From NCBI GenBank assembly GCA_019456185.1, contig VRUH01000029.1:1-47060 (forward strand): 47,060 nt of DNA, given 5' to 3'. The DNA is from Candidatus Glassbacteria bacterium (lineage in GTDB: Bacteria; Gemmatimonadota; Glassbacteria; GWA2-58-10). The stretch's first letter is position 1; every line of letters begins with the position of its first letter. Made by a program: the position numbers and the translations under genes. Positions 1 to 8,040 of this stretch are shown here, in pieces. A model generated the notes under the pieces. That model saw only the letters and a list, made by a program, of their open reading frames with translations, was not told the DNA's origin and did not search any database.

Positions 1-1648
1 CATGGGCCTCCCGGGTCCGGACGCTGACCACCCAGGGCACAACCCAGTCGTTGTGGTGCTCGATAGTGAGCAGCACTTTCTGCCGGCTGAAATAGTCGAA
101 AATCCCGGCCAGGGCGGCGCGGTTCTCGTTGCGGGTCAGCGGGTGGACCGGGTCGTAGCACTCCCAGTTGCAGACATAATTGCCCAGTAGGTAGTGCTGG
201 GGACGGGCCGTGTCGAGCAGCCCGCGCACGAACGGGTAGTCGGTGCGGCCCACCTCCCAGTTGCGGCGCAGGAACCGGATCGCCCAGCGGGGACAGATCA
301 GCGAGTTGACTCCCGCGCCCCAGGTGCTGCGCCGCACGTAGCGGCCCCGGCTGTCCTTGAGAGTCACCTCCTCGCGGAACGAGGGGGAGTCGAGCGTGAT
401 GTCGCAGTAGTTGTCGGTGGCCAGCCCGAACACGTAACCCATCGCTTTCACCTTGCGGGCCAGCGAGTCGATCCCGTAGGGGCCGCCGGCGTACATGTTG
501 GGCGGAATAATGTCCGGGTACTCCTGGTCGTGGCCGTAGCGCTGCCAGCCGGTGAACGACACCGACGCCCGTCCGGCCCCGGTCACCTCGCGGAATTCCT
601 CCACCTGACGGCCGATCTCGGTGAAGGTGTTGTAGATTTCGAAAGCGAAAGTCCGGTGGTCCTTGCGGCTGACCCTGGCCCGCAGGTTGACCGCGCCCAG
701 CAGCTTTTCAACATCGCCGTTGGCCTCGTTCTTTTCGGCCAGGGTCTTGAGATAACCCAGCTTCCCGTAATACGCGCGGTAATGGCGGGCCAGTTCGGCG
801 TAGCCGGCGTCCTTCTCGAAATGGTAGCGGATAATCCGCGGGTAGCTCAGGCTGCCCATCGAGGACCGCCAGTAGATCTTGTAATCGGTGTGCTGCCCCG
901 GATTGTGGCGGACGTGCATGAAATTGTCCATCCGGCAGCCGTCATCGATATAGCCCAGGAACCCGGAACCCGGCTGGTGCGCGCCGAAACAGGCCATCCG
1001 CTCGGCGTAGATCAACCCGGCCTGGTCCCATTCCTGGTGGTCCCACCAGTGCGAGGGCCGGTCCATCAACTCGCCGAACAACTCGAAGCGCTGCCGGTCA
1101 TCGAGCTGGATCGGGTTGAGCAGGTCCTCATGCTCCTGCCAGTCGCCTGGAATCAGCACGCCCTGGCTGATCCCGAAAAACGAGTAGCTGTCGGAGCGGA
1201 TCGGCACCTCGAACGGCCGCGGGTAGATGACTCCCTTGATCTTGAAACCGTGGTCCTCCTCCAGCGGCGCCAGCCTGAATACCAGTTCACCGCCGGGCTC
1301 CTCGAAATAGATCAGCAGCTCCAGCCGGAAATCAACGAGCAGGACCTGGAGCGCGCCCGGTCCCAGCCGGTTGACTTTCTTGTTTTTCGACTCGGCCAGC
1401 GAGACCTCGCGGAGCTCGCCATCCAGTTCATAGACAAACTCCCCCGCCCCGTTGCGGCTCATGCGCCAGTTCACGCCGGCTTCGAGGTGCCGCACATCGA
1501 CACTCATCGTTTCGAGGTCGAGAATCGCCTCGGCATGCCCGGTGGAAATTTTGTAGCTCTGCGCGGCGGCGGGATCGGTCATAAAGGCTGCGGCCAGGGC
1601 CGCTAGAAATAAAATCCGCGCGATTAGTGCAGTAGCTGACCGCTTCAT
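1..1648 (-). CDS. Secreted glycoside-hydrolase-like protein (partial, 3' end outside window)
   Basis: An open frame of 549 codons reads leftward from an ATG at 1648 to the window edge without a stop, so the C-terminus is missing. The start is supported by GAGG about 6 bases upstream. The N-terminus MKRSATALIARILFLAALAA is a signal peptide ending near AAAQS. The rest has a beta-rich first half (about residues 30-170) and then a barrel-like half with many Trp/Tyr/Asp motifs, including ARHYRAYYGKLGYLK near residue 290 and SFTGWQRYGHDQEYPD. This layout resembles DUF5696-type or endo-alpha-galactosaminidase-like glycosidases, a family guess from pattern only. It probably acts on a glycan outside the cytoplasm. 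The forward-strand reading frame over the same bases is a high-GC shadow. Confidence 0.72.
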   Translation of the reverse strand, partial: MKRSATALIARILFLAALAAAFMTDPAAAQSYKISTGHAEAILDLETMSVDVRHLEAGVNWRMSRNGAGEFVYELDGELREVSLAESKNKKVNRLGPGALQVLLVDFRLELLIYFEEPGGELVFRLAPLEEDHGFKIKGVIYPRPFEVPIRSDSYSFFGISQGVLIPGDWQEHEDLLNPIQLDDRQRFELFGELMDRPSHWWDHQEWDQAGLIYAERMACFGAHQPGSGFLGYIDDGCRMDNFMHVRHNPGQHTDYKIYWRSSMGSLSYPRIIRYHFEKDAGYAELARHYRAYYGKLGYLKTLAEKNEANGDVEKLLGAVNLRARVSRKDHRTFAFEIYNTFTEIGRQVEEFREVTGAGRASVSFTGWQRYGHDQEYPDIIPPNMYAGGPYGIDSLARKVKAMGYVFGLATDNYCDITLDSPSFREEVTLKDSRGRYVRRSTWGAGVNSLICPRWAIRFLRRNWEVGRTDYPFVRGLLDTARPQHYLLGNYVCNWECYDPVHPLTRNENRAALAGIFDYFSRQKVLLTIEHHNDWVVPWVVSVRTREAH

Positions 1649-1882
1649 TTTTAACCTCTGCAGTGGATGTGATGGGTGCCGAAATTTTACGGGGAGATCG
1701 ATTAATTGTTAAACCCGGAACAGGGATAATGCAAGTAAATGGTATAACCTGAGTTATGGTTTTTCATTTGACATCGAAGAGGTTAACTGCGAGTTTTGCG
1801 GTGAAGGTCAATCGCCGGCGGCGGCCCGAAAACTGATGATTCACGGGCGGTTGCGGTTAGATCAACAGGGAGGGAGGAGACA

Positions 1883-2548
1883 ATGGCTCAGGATAATGCA
1901 CGGGAGCTGATAGATGGGATCAGGAACGAGCTGAAGGAGCTGGACGGCAGGATAAAGAACCATCGGTATCTGGCCGCGCTGGAGGATGGCGGCGTCTCGC
2001 GCGAGGCGTTGCGGGGATTCGCCGGCCACCAGTACCATATCATCGGCAGCGACATGCGCAGCGTAGCCATGCTGCTGGCCCGCCACGGTCCGCTGCCCGG
2101 CAGGAAGTACCTTGCCGACCTGTTCCAGGGCGAGTCGGCCGCCTACGATTTCTGTCTGGCTTTTGCCGGGGCGCTGGGGATGGACGAGAGCCGACTGGCC
2201 GACTACGAACCCAGCCCGCCGGGAGTGGCCTACGCCCATTTCGTGGCCTGGCTGGGCGTTTACGGCTCGGCCGCGGAACTGGCGGCGGCGTTCCTGGTCA
2301 ATTTCGCGGCCTGGGGCGCCAACTGCGGACGGATGGCGAAGGCGCTGGAAGAGCGTTACGGGTTTGAAAAATCATCCCTGGCCTTTTTCGAGATGTTCGC
2401 CAATACCCCTCCGTCTTTCGAGACAGACGCCCTGGAGGTTGTGGCCGCCGGGCTGGAGCGGGGCGTGGCCCCGCGGACTATCCGGCGGGCGGCCAGGCTG
2501 CTGCAGGGCCTGGAGTTGATGTACTGGGATGCGATGAGCGAGCTGTGA
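1883..2548 (+). CDS. TenA/PqqC-like (haem-oxygenase fold) protein
   Basis: The product is 221 residues, helical and without a signal peptide, so it is cytoplasmic. GGGAGGGAGGAG lies just upstream of the ATG. The segment GFAGHQYHIIGSDMRSVAML (about residues 46-65), together with later Glu and His residues such as FFEMFANTP, resembles TENA/THI-4/PqqC proteins and iron-containing redox enzymes of the haem-oxygenase-like fold. Those families include thiamin-degrading aminohydrolases, PQQ synthase and di-iron oxidases. No thiamin or PQQ genes lie nearby, so the substrate cannot be assigned. It is transcribed divergently from the glycosidase-like gene on its left, and is alone on its strand. The reverse-strand frame over it is a shadow. 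Confidence 0.75.
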   Translation: MAQDNARELIDGIRNELKELDGRIKNHRYLAALEDGGVSREALRGFAGHQYHIIGSDMRSVAMLLARHGPLPGRKYLADLFQGESAAYDFCLAFAGALGMDESRLADYEPSPPGVAYAHFVAWLGVYGSAAELAAAFLVNFAAWGANCGRMAKALEERYGFEKSSLAFFEMFANTPPSFETDALEVVAAGLERGVAPRTIRRAARLLQGLELMYWDAMSEL

Positions 2549-2563
2549 GCCGCCGATACCGCC

Positions 2564-3514
2564 TCATTCCAACGGGATCTGCTCGAGGTTCAGTTCAAGC
2601 CAGCGGTCGAATGTTTTGAGTTCCGGGTTGAGTGAGCGTGCGAACCGGGGGTCGCGGGCGCCGCAGAAATACTGCTCGAAGTCGCGCTTGAACTGGAACA
2701 TGTTACCCAGGTCCTCGGCCCCGGGAAAACCGAACCCACGGTAAACCTCGGGCGGCACGTCGTTGTAGCGCACAGGTTTACCAAGCGCCCGGCTCAGTGA
2801 TTCGGCCATCTGGCCGCCGGTCAGATGCTCACCGGCGATCCCGACGGTCTTGCCTGCATACTCGCTGCCCCGTTTGAAGATCCCGTAGGCGCATTTGCCG
2901 ATATCTTCAGAGGCGATCCCCGGCAGCTTTTTGTCCCCCATCGGGAACGTGATCGCCAGGCTGCCGTCCGGCCCGGGTTTTGGCCCCATGCCGAAATGGA
3001 TCAAGTTATCCCAGTAGAACGAAGTCAGCAGGAATGTCACCGGCAGCCCCGACTCCGAAAACAAAGTGTCGGCCTCGCCCTTGGCATCGAAATGAGGCAC
3101 CTTGTACTTTTCCATCAAGGTCGGCATCCTGTCGTCGTCAAGCGGAACCCATTTTCGCGTATCCTCCAGGGTGGACCAGATTACGTGGTTTACTCCGGCT
3201 TGTTTGGCCGCCCCGGCCATGTGGGCGGCATGTGCGCGCTCCTTGTTTGGAGAGAAGTGGTCCCAGAAGAAGGTGACGCAGAATACTCCCCAGGCACCTT
3301 CGAGAGCCCGCGCCACGCTCCCCTGATCATCGATATCTACTTCGGCCAGTTCCGCGCCGAGACTTTCAAGTTCCCGTGCGCGATCCGAGCCGGTGTTCCT
3401 GGTCAGTGCGCGAACGGCGAATTCCCCGCCGCTGTCGCCCAGAATTGCCCTTACCAGACCTCCTCCCTGAGAGCCGGTGGCCCCAACTACCGCGATGATT
3501 TTCCTGTCGTCCAT
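2564..3514 (-). CDS. NmrA-like NAD(P)-binding protein
   Basis: The 316-residue product begins MDDRKIIAVVGATGSQGGGLVRAI, whose GATGSQGG is the Rossmann dinucleotide-binding loop of NmrA/HSCARG-type atypical short-chain dehydrogenases. The start at 3514 is preferred over an in-frame upstream ATG at 3643, because the Rossmann strand begins here and a purine-rich AGGGGG lies upstream. The middle (RNTGSDRARELESLGAELAEVDIDD) is the second beta-alpha unit and the adenosine-ribose region. The C-terminal part (VTFLLTSFYWDNLIHFG) matches the family's substrate domain, which lacks a classical YxxxK pair. Members are NAD(P)H sensors or quinone/isoflavone-type reductases. It converges on the TenA-like gene with a 15-base gap. 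Confidence 0.85.
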   Translation of the reverse strand: MDDRKIIAVVGATGSQGGGLVRAILGDSGGEFAVRALTRNTGSDRARELESLGAELAEVDIDDQGSVARALEGAWGVFCVTFFWDHFSPNKERAHAAHMAGAAKQAGVNHVIWSTLEDTRKWVPLDDDRMPTLMEKYKVPHFDAKGEADTLFSESGLPVTFLLTSFYWDNLIHFGMGPKPGPDGSLAITFPMGDKKLPGIASEDIGKCAYGIFKRGSEYAGKTVGIAGEHLTGGQMAESLSRALGKPVRYNDVPPEVYRGFGFPGAEDLGNMFQFKRDFEQYFCGARDPRFARSLNPELKTFDRWLELNLEQIPLE

Positions 3515-3649
3515 GCTCAACCCCCTGTTTATTATTAAAACAGCCGTGCCGGCCGACCCGGCCACTCCTGGTTCATGTTTTACCGGCGGACCTCCCTGGT
3601 CACGAATGGCCAGCCGGCAACAAGCAATGATTCTGCTTCTCATTATAAA

Positions 3650-3690
3650 TATAAAAGAAAGAGCCTCAAGATAAAAGGCCCTTTTTCTTC
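3650..3690 (-). terminator. Probable intrinsic terminator of the histidine-kinase gene
   Basis: Read on the minus strand, AAAGGGCCTT pairs with GAGGCTCTTT (arms at 3675-3684 and 3658-3667, two wobble pairs, 7-base loop). CTTTTATATTT follows. It lies about 65 bases after the kinase stop codon. Confidence 0.5.
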
Positions 3691-3749
3691 GAGACGAGTC
3701 GCGGCTTTTCCGCGGGCGGATGGATCGAGTGCCCGGTGTGAAAAAATAC

Positions 3750-6125
3750 TTACCCTCTCCCCAGCAGCACCATGCTGATCGCTTCCATCAGTTCCTTGTA
3801 ACCGTACGGTTTTGTAATCGCGTAAGAGAAACCGTAATCCCTGTAATCAGCCATAACCGCGTCCTCCGAGTAACCGCTGGAAACGATCACTTTGGCCTGC
3901 GGGTCTATTTCGAGCAGTTTACCGATAGTCTCCCTGCCGCCCATGCCGCCGGGAATGGTCAGGTCCATCACCACCACGTCGAACGGCCGCCCGGACCGGA
4001 TGCCGGATTTGTATTTGGCCAGCGCCTCCCGGCCGTCGCGCGCATGCTCGACATCACTGCCGAAAAACTCCAGGATACCGGTTATCGCCTTCACCAGGTC
4101 CCGCTCGTCATCCATCAGCAGCACCCGGCCGCTGGCATAGGTTTTTTCTTCAATTTCTTCCGGCGGCGGGACAGACTTGTCAACTGCAGCCGGCAGGTAG
4201 AGATGAAAAGTCGCGCCCTGTCCCGGTTCGGATTCCACATCGATAAACCCGTCGTGCTTCCTGATGATTGAATAACTGGTGGTAAGACCCAGACCGCTGC
4301 CCTCGGTCTTGGTCGTAAAATACGGCTCGAAAATCTTGTTTCTCTGCTCCTTGGGTATGCCGGTCCCGCTGTCCTCGACCGAGATCTTGAGATAGCGTCC
4401 TTTTTTGAGCGGCAGCAGCGCGCTGCTCTTTTTGACTATCAGGTTTTTGGCCGCGATCCGGATAACGCCGCCATCCGGCATGGCCTGCTTGGCGTTGATT
4501 ATCAGGTTATTCAGCACCTGGCTGATCTGGCCCTCGTCGATCTCAGCTGGCCACAGGTCGTCGTCGATGTTGAATTCGCCGCGGACATTGGAGCCGATCA
4601 GGGAAATCCCGGCCGAATTGCCGATCAACTGAGGGAGCGAAACGACCGCTTTTACCGGCACGCCGCCCTTGGCAAACGTGAGCAACTGCTGGGTCAGGTT
4701 CTTGGCCCGCATCGCCACAGATTCCGCCGAGTCCAGAAAGCTGTTGAGTTCCTCTCCCTTTTCGCCGGCAATCTGGGCCATGTTGACATAACCCACGATC
4801 GAGGCCAGAATGTTGTTGAAGTCGTGGGCGATCCCCCCGGCCAGCAATCCGACCGCCTCGAGGTTCGAGGAGCGGCGGCGTTCCTCCTCCAGTTGAAACC
4901 TCTCGGTGATATCGATAAAGAATCCGCGCAGCCCTACCGGGATATCCCTTTCCAGAATCGCCGTTGCGTGGACCAGGGCGGGGAAAGTGCTGCCGTCAAC
5001 CCTCCTGATCGTAAACTGCTTGAGTCCCACGTTTTCGCCCCGCATGATGTCCGTTATGTTGCGGGTTGCAGCCTCGACATCTTCCGAGGCAAAGAAATCG
5101 GTTATTTTCAGACCGTTTGCCAGCTCCTGCCGAGTGAAACCCAGCTGATTGATTGCGCTGCGGTTGGCAAAGGTGATTCGTCCCCCGATGTCGGTCTCCA
5201 GGATCGATTCAGGCAGCATTTCGGCCAGTTTCCTGAATCGCTCCTCGCTTTCGCGCAGAGCTTTCTCCGCCCTTTTGCGTTCGCCGATATCAACAATCAT
5301 CGTAAGAAACAGTTCCTCCTCATCGGGTGAAACCGGGATCGGGGACAGGTAAATCTCGCCCCAGAAAGTTCCGCCGTCCCTGCGAAGAAAAACCTTTTCT
5401 GTTTTGTAGAAATTTATTTCCCTGTTTGACAATCTTTCGAGGACCCCACTGTATTCCTTCCTGAAATCAGGGTGAGAAAGATCCAGGATGCTCAGTTTCA
5501 GGAATTCCCCCTCATCCTCGTAGCCGAACATGGTCAGCATCCGGCTGTTCACCCTGATATGCTTTCCCTCCGGGGTACCCACCGCCATGCCTGCGGCCGC
5601 ATTGTTGAATATGGCGCTAAGATGCGCTTCCCGCCGAGCTAGCATTTCCTGGGCCCGTTTCAGCTCGGATATGTCAACCGCCAGGCCGATCAGGCCCTTC
5701 GTCTTCCCGGCTTCGTCGAACAAGGGCACCTTGGTTGTGAAATACTGTCTGCCGGCTTCGTCGGGCAGATTTTCCTCGGTGGTTAATGTCACCCCTTTCC
5801 TGAGCACGGTCAGATCGTCCTCATGGATTTTGCGGGCGATCGCTTCGGAGTAGAGCTCGAACGGCGTCCTGCCGATTATTTCCGCGCTGCTCTTGCCGAT
5901 AATTCTCTGCGCCTCCTTATTGACCAGCAGATAACGGCCCTCGCTGTCCTTGACCGTGGCAAACGAGGGTACGTTGTCCAGAATTGCGTAGGCCAGCTGG
6001 ACCTGATGCGTCAGCGACTCGAGCTCCGGCTCGCGCCCGGCCAGCTCCCGTTTCAGTCCGCGCACCCGCTTCTCCAGGTCCCTGACTCTTTGCTCTGTTT
6101 TCGTGTTTACGCTTTTGCCGGGCAT
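3750..6125 (-). CDS. Hybrid sensor histidine kinase: three PAS domains, HisKA, HATPase, receiver
   Basis: The 791-residue product starts most plausibly at 6125 (MPGKSVNTK). Upstream in-frame sequence to 6212 has no kinase-like content. Domains in order: a charged coiled coil (about 10-45); PAS1 (45-155, DNVPSFATVKDSEGRYLLVN); PAS2 (165-285); PAS3 (295-410); HisKA with GGIAHDFNN and phospho-acceptor His434; HATPase with N-box NNLIINAKQAM (539-549), VEDSGTGIP and GSGLGL; and a C-terminal receiver (665-790) with phospho-acceptor Asp721 in VVVMDLTIP and Lys772 in ITKPYG. No membrane segment is visible, so it should be soluble. The PAS domains are the likely sensors. No separate response regulator or DNA-binding gene is adjacent. 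The signal probably leaves through a distant phosphotransfer protein or acts through the receiver itself. Confidence 0.95.
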   Translation of the reverse strand: MPGKSVNTKTEQRVRDLEKRVRGLKRELAGREPELESLTHQVQLAYAILDNVPSFATVKDSEGRYLLVNKEAQRIIGKSSAEIIGRTPFELYSEAIARKIHEDDLTVLRKGVTLTTEENLPDEAGRQYFTTKVPLFDEAGKTKGLIGLAVDISELKRAQEMLARREAHLSAIFNNAAAGMAVGTPEGKHIRVNSRMLTMFGYEDEGEFLKLSILDLSHPDFRKEYSGVLERLSNREINFYKTEKVFLRRDGGTFWGEIYLSPIPVSPDEEELFLTMIVDIGERKRAEKALRESEERFRKLAEMLPESILETDIGGRITFANRSAINQLGFTRQELANGLKITDFFASEDVEAATRNITDIMRGENVGLKQFTIRRVDGSTFPALVHATAILERDIPVGLRGFFIDITERFQLEEERRRSSNLEAVGLLAGGIAHDFNNILASIVGYVNMAQIAGEKGEELNSFLDSAESVAMRAKNLTQQLLTFAKGGVPVKAVVSLPQLIGNSAGISLIGSNVRGEFNIDDDLWPAEIDEGQISQVLNNLIINAKQAMPDGGVIRIAAKNLIVKKSSALLPLKKGRYLKISVEDSGTGIPKEQRNKIFEPYFTTKTEGSGLGLTTSYSIIRKHDGFIDVESEPGQGATFHLYLPAAVDKSVPPPEEIEEKTYASGRVLLMDDERDLVKAITGILEFFGSDVEHARDGREALAKYKSGIRSGRPFDVVVMDLTIPGGMGGRETIGKLLEIDPQAKVIVSSGYSEDAVMADYRDYGFSYAITKPYGYKELMEAISMVLLGRG

Positions 6126-6187
6126 GGTTCCGTCTCGCTGGTTGTATCGCTCAAGAGATACGACGAATTGCAAACAGTTTGAACTAT

Positions 6188-6286
6188 CTCCCCGGTTGCT
6201 GCGGGGTATCACGCCAACTTCGCTTCGCTCCGTTGGTGATAAAGTTTCTTGATTGTTTACGACACCCCGAAGTAAGTCTTCGGGGG
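6188..6286. repeat. Cluster of three short hairpins between two genes
   Basis: Three inverted repeats lie within 100 bases: CCCCG/CGGGG (6190-6206), ATCAC-CCAAC/GTTGG-TGAT (6208-6240) and CCCCGAAG/CTTCGGGG (6265-6285). None has a clean T-run. They may stop transcription of the dioxygenase gene (minus strand) or be a remnant of an extragenic palindromic repeat. Confidence 0.4.
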
Positions 6287-6312
6287 GAATTCTTTCGAGT
6301 AAAATCGCTCCC

Positions 6313-7209
6313 TCAGCGCTCGATCACGATCGGGAACCAGTCGCCGCCGACGATTTCCCCTTTGGGCACAGGCTCGCTGCCGGGCATCAGGGCCTCGTCG
6401 CTGGCCGAGCGCGTGTCGGGCAGCATGTAATTCAGCACCAGGGCGCGACGTGGTTTGTCCGTGCGGTTGGAGTAGGAGCCGTGGACCGTGAGGGGATGGT
6501 GGAAGCTGGCCTCGCCGGCTTCGAGCGGCAGCGGCTCCGGCTTGAACTGATCGAGCTGTTCGGGGCTCAGCGCCTCCTTGATCCGCTCCATGCAATCGTC
6601 CCCGCCGAACAACCGGGTCATCGGCAGCAGCGGCCATCTGTGGGAGCCGGGCACCAGGTGCAGGCAACCGTTCTCCAGAGTGGTCTCGTCCAGGGCGATA
6701 AAGACGGTCAGGTGGCCCATCGGCTCGGTGCAGGTCCAGTAGGAATAATCCTGGTGCCAGGCCACCACGCCGCCGTGGTTGGCTGGTTTGTAGAACATCT
6801 GATCGTGCCAGAACCGGACGCGGGGGGTATCCATCAACTGGGAGGCCGGCACGGTTATCCCGGGGTTGAACACGGCGTCGTGGAAACCCTCGTCGACCAT
6901 CCAGGCCCCCTGGAAATAGGTCATGAAGCGGTCGAAAGTCAGGCCGGCGCTATGGTCCTTGGCAATCAGTTCATCCACCCTCGGGAACCCCGGCGACACC
7001 ATCTTTTCCAAGCTCTCCAGCAGGACCTCCACCTGCTCCTGGTCGAACACCCGCACCGGCCCGACAAATCCCCGTTCCCGGTAGGTATCAACCAGCCCGC
7101 CGCTCAACTCGAATTTCTTCCGCTCCCCGGCTGTATCCGCCCTGGGGAACATGTTTCCCGCCATCCCGCCGATTTTCACGTATTCCACATGCCCGTTCTC
7201 TGCGCTCAT
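6313..7209 (-). CDS. Phytanoyl-CoA dioxygenase (PhyH) family protein
   Basis: The 298-residue product carries the Fe(II)/2-oxoglutarate facial triad of the PhyH family: WHQDYSYW gives His152 and Asp154, FHHPLTVHGSYSN gives the distal His243, and Arg255 in PRRALVLNY is placed to bind 2-oxoglutarate. ENGCLHLVPGSHRWPL is the typical PhyH core strand. No signal peptide is present, so it is cytoplasmic. GAGGGTGCG precedes the ATG. Such proteins hydroxylate small lipids, sugars or natural products. The substrate is not evident from the neighbours, a sensor kinase downstream and a lipoprotein upstream. The full family length is present. Confidence 0.93.
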   Translation of the reverse strand: MSAENGHVEYVKIGGMAGNMFPRADTAGERKKFELSGGLVDTYRERGFVGPVRVFDQEQVEVLLESLEKMVSPGFPRVDELIAKDHSAGLTFDRFMTYFQGAWMVDEGFHDAVFNPGITVPASQLMDTPRVRFWHDQMFYKPANHGGVVAWHQDYSYWTCTEPMGHLTVFIALDETTLENGCLHLVPGSHRWPLLPMTRLFGGDDCMERIKEALSPEQLDQFKPEPLPLEAGEASFHHPLTVHGSYSNRTDKPRRALVLNYMLPDTRSASDEALMPGSEPVPKGEIVGGDWFPIVIER

Positions 7210-7353
7210 CGCACCCTCTTTATCTTCAGGTTCCCCGCCTAATTACTCGAAGTGAATTTCGGCTTCAACTATAGACGATGAGCGGCGAGCGGTCAAGTGG
7301 CCGGATGAGGCGCTCTGGCGGGGCGGGAGCTGAAGAGTCGGCTCCGGCTGCCG

Positions 7354-7881
7354 CTACCTGCCGCCGGAAAAAAAGAACACAACGCCCACGCCTATCGCCA
7401 TTAAATAGTGGGAAAGCCTGGAGGGATCGGTGCGATAAGGCGGCTCGAAAGTTGACAGGCTGTCCAGAAAGGAAATCTCCCGCAATGCCAGTGCGCCGTA
7501 CTCGAAATTGTCCCCCCTGTACTCGGGGGTGTAGGAGCCGGCCACCCGCACCGGTTCCAGGTCGACAATCTCGTTGATCCAGCTTCGCAGGTCGCTGACC
7601 AGGCTGCTGTTGCCCATCCGCATATCCTCGTGCACCCTGATTTTGTACACGTATTCGCCGCTGTCGGCCCGCAGGACGAAATCCAGGTCGCCGTCGACGT
7701 CGTAGTCGCCGATAATCGGAACACCGACAAACTCCGCCTCGGTCCCGGCCGGGTTCTCGACAGGCCCCGCGCCCGGAGGAGGAGCTGAGCTCACCGTATG
7801 ACTGGCGCAGGCGGCAACGAAAACAGCGGCCGTCAGCCAGAGAGCGATGATTTTTTCAGCGGAAAATCTCAGCTGCGCCAC
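7354..7881 (-). CDS. Hypothetical lipoprotein with acidic DxDxDGD loop
   Basis: The 175-residue product starts at a GTG (7881) with only a weak GCAGGG upstream. No ATG lies before the signal peptide. The N-terminus KIIALWLTAAVFVAAC is a lipoprotein signal with lipobox VAAC. GDYDVDGDLDFVLRADSGEYVYKIRV resembles a calcium-binding dockerin or FG-GAP-type loop. The rest, with SDLRSWINEIVDLEPVRVAGSYTPEYRGDNFEYGALALREISFLD, looks like a single OB-type or beta-barrel domain. The C-terminal LMAIGVGVVFFFSGG is a possible membrane anchor. The family is not recognised. It is divergent from the GH105-like gene with about 160 bases between the starts. Confidence 0.6.
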   Translation of the reverse strand: MAQLRFSAEKIIALWLTAAVFVAACASHTVSSAPPPGAGPVENPAGTEAEFVGVPIIGDYDVDGDLDFVLRADSGEYVYKIRVHEDMRMGNSSLVSDLRSWINEIVDLEPVRVAGSYTPEYRGDNFEYGALALREISFLDSLSTFEPPYRTDPSRLSHYLMAIGVGVVFFFSGGR

Positions 7882-8040
7882 CCCTGCTGAAACAGACGTT
7901 GCACCGGATTTTTCTTTGGAGAGCGGCCCTGAGCTATTATAGTGCTGAAACAGCTGAAATGAAACTCATTGTGCGGATTTGTCCCGGAGCCGAGTGGCGA
8001 GCGCCGCCACCTGCCCAGATCCTCACCGGAGCTAATCGCG

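Noticed and set aside
194-1606. 470-codon forward frame over the left-edge gene
   Set aside because: The opposite strand has a signal peptide, ribosome site and glycosidase-like sequence. The forward translation is Arg/Val/His-rich antisense of a high-GC gene.
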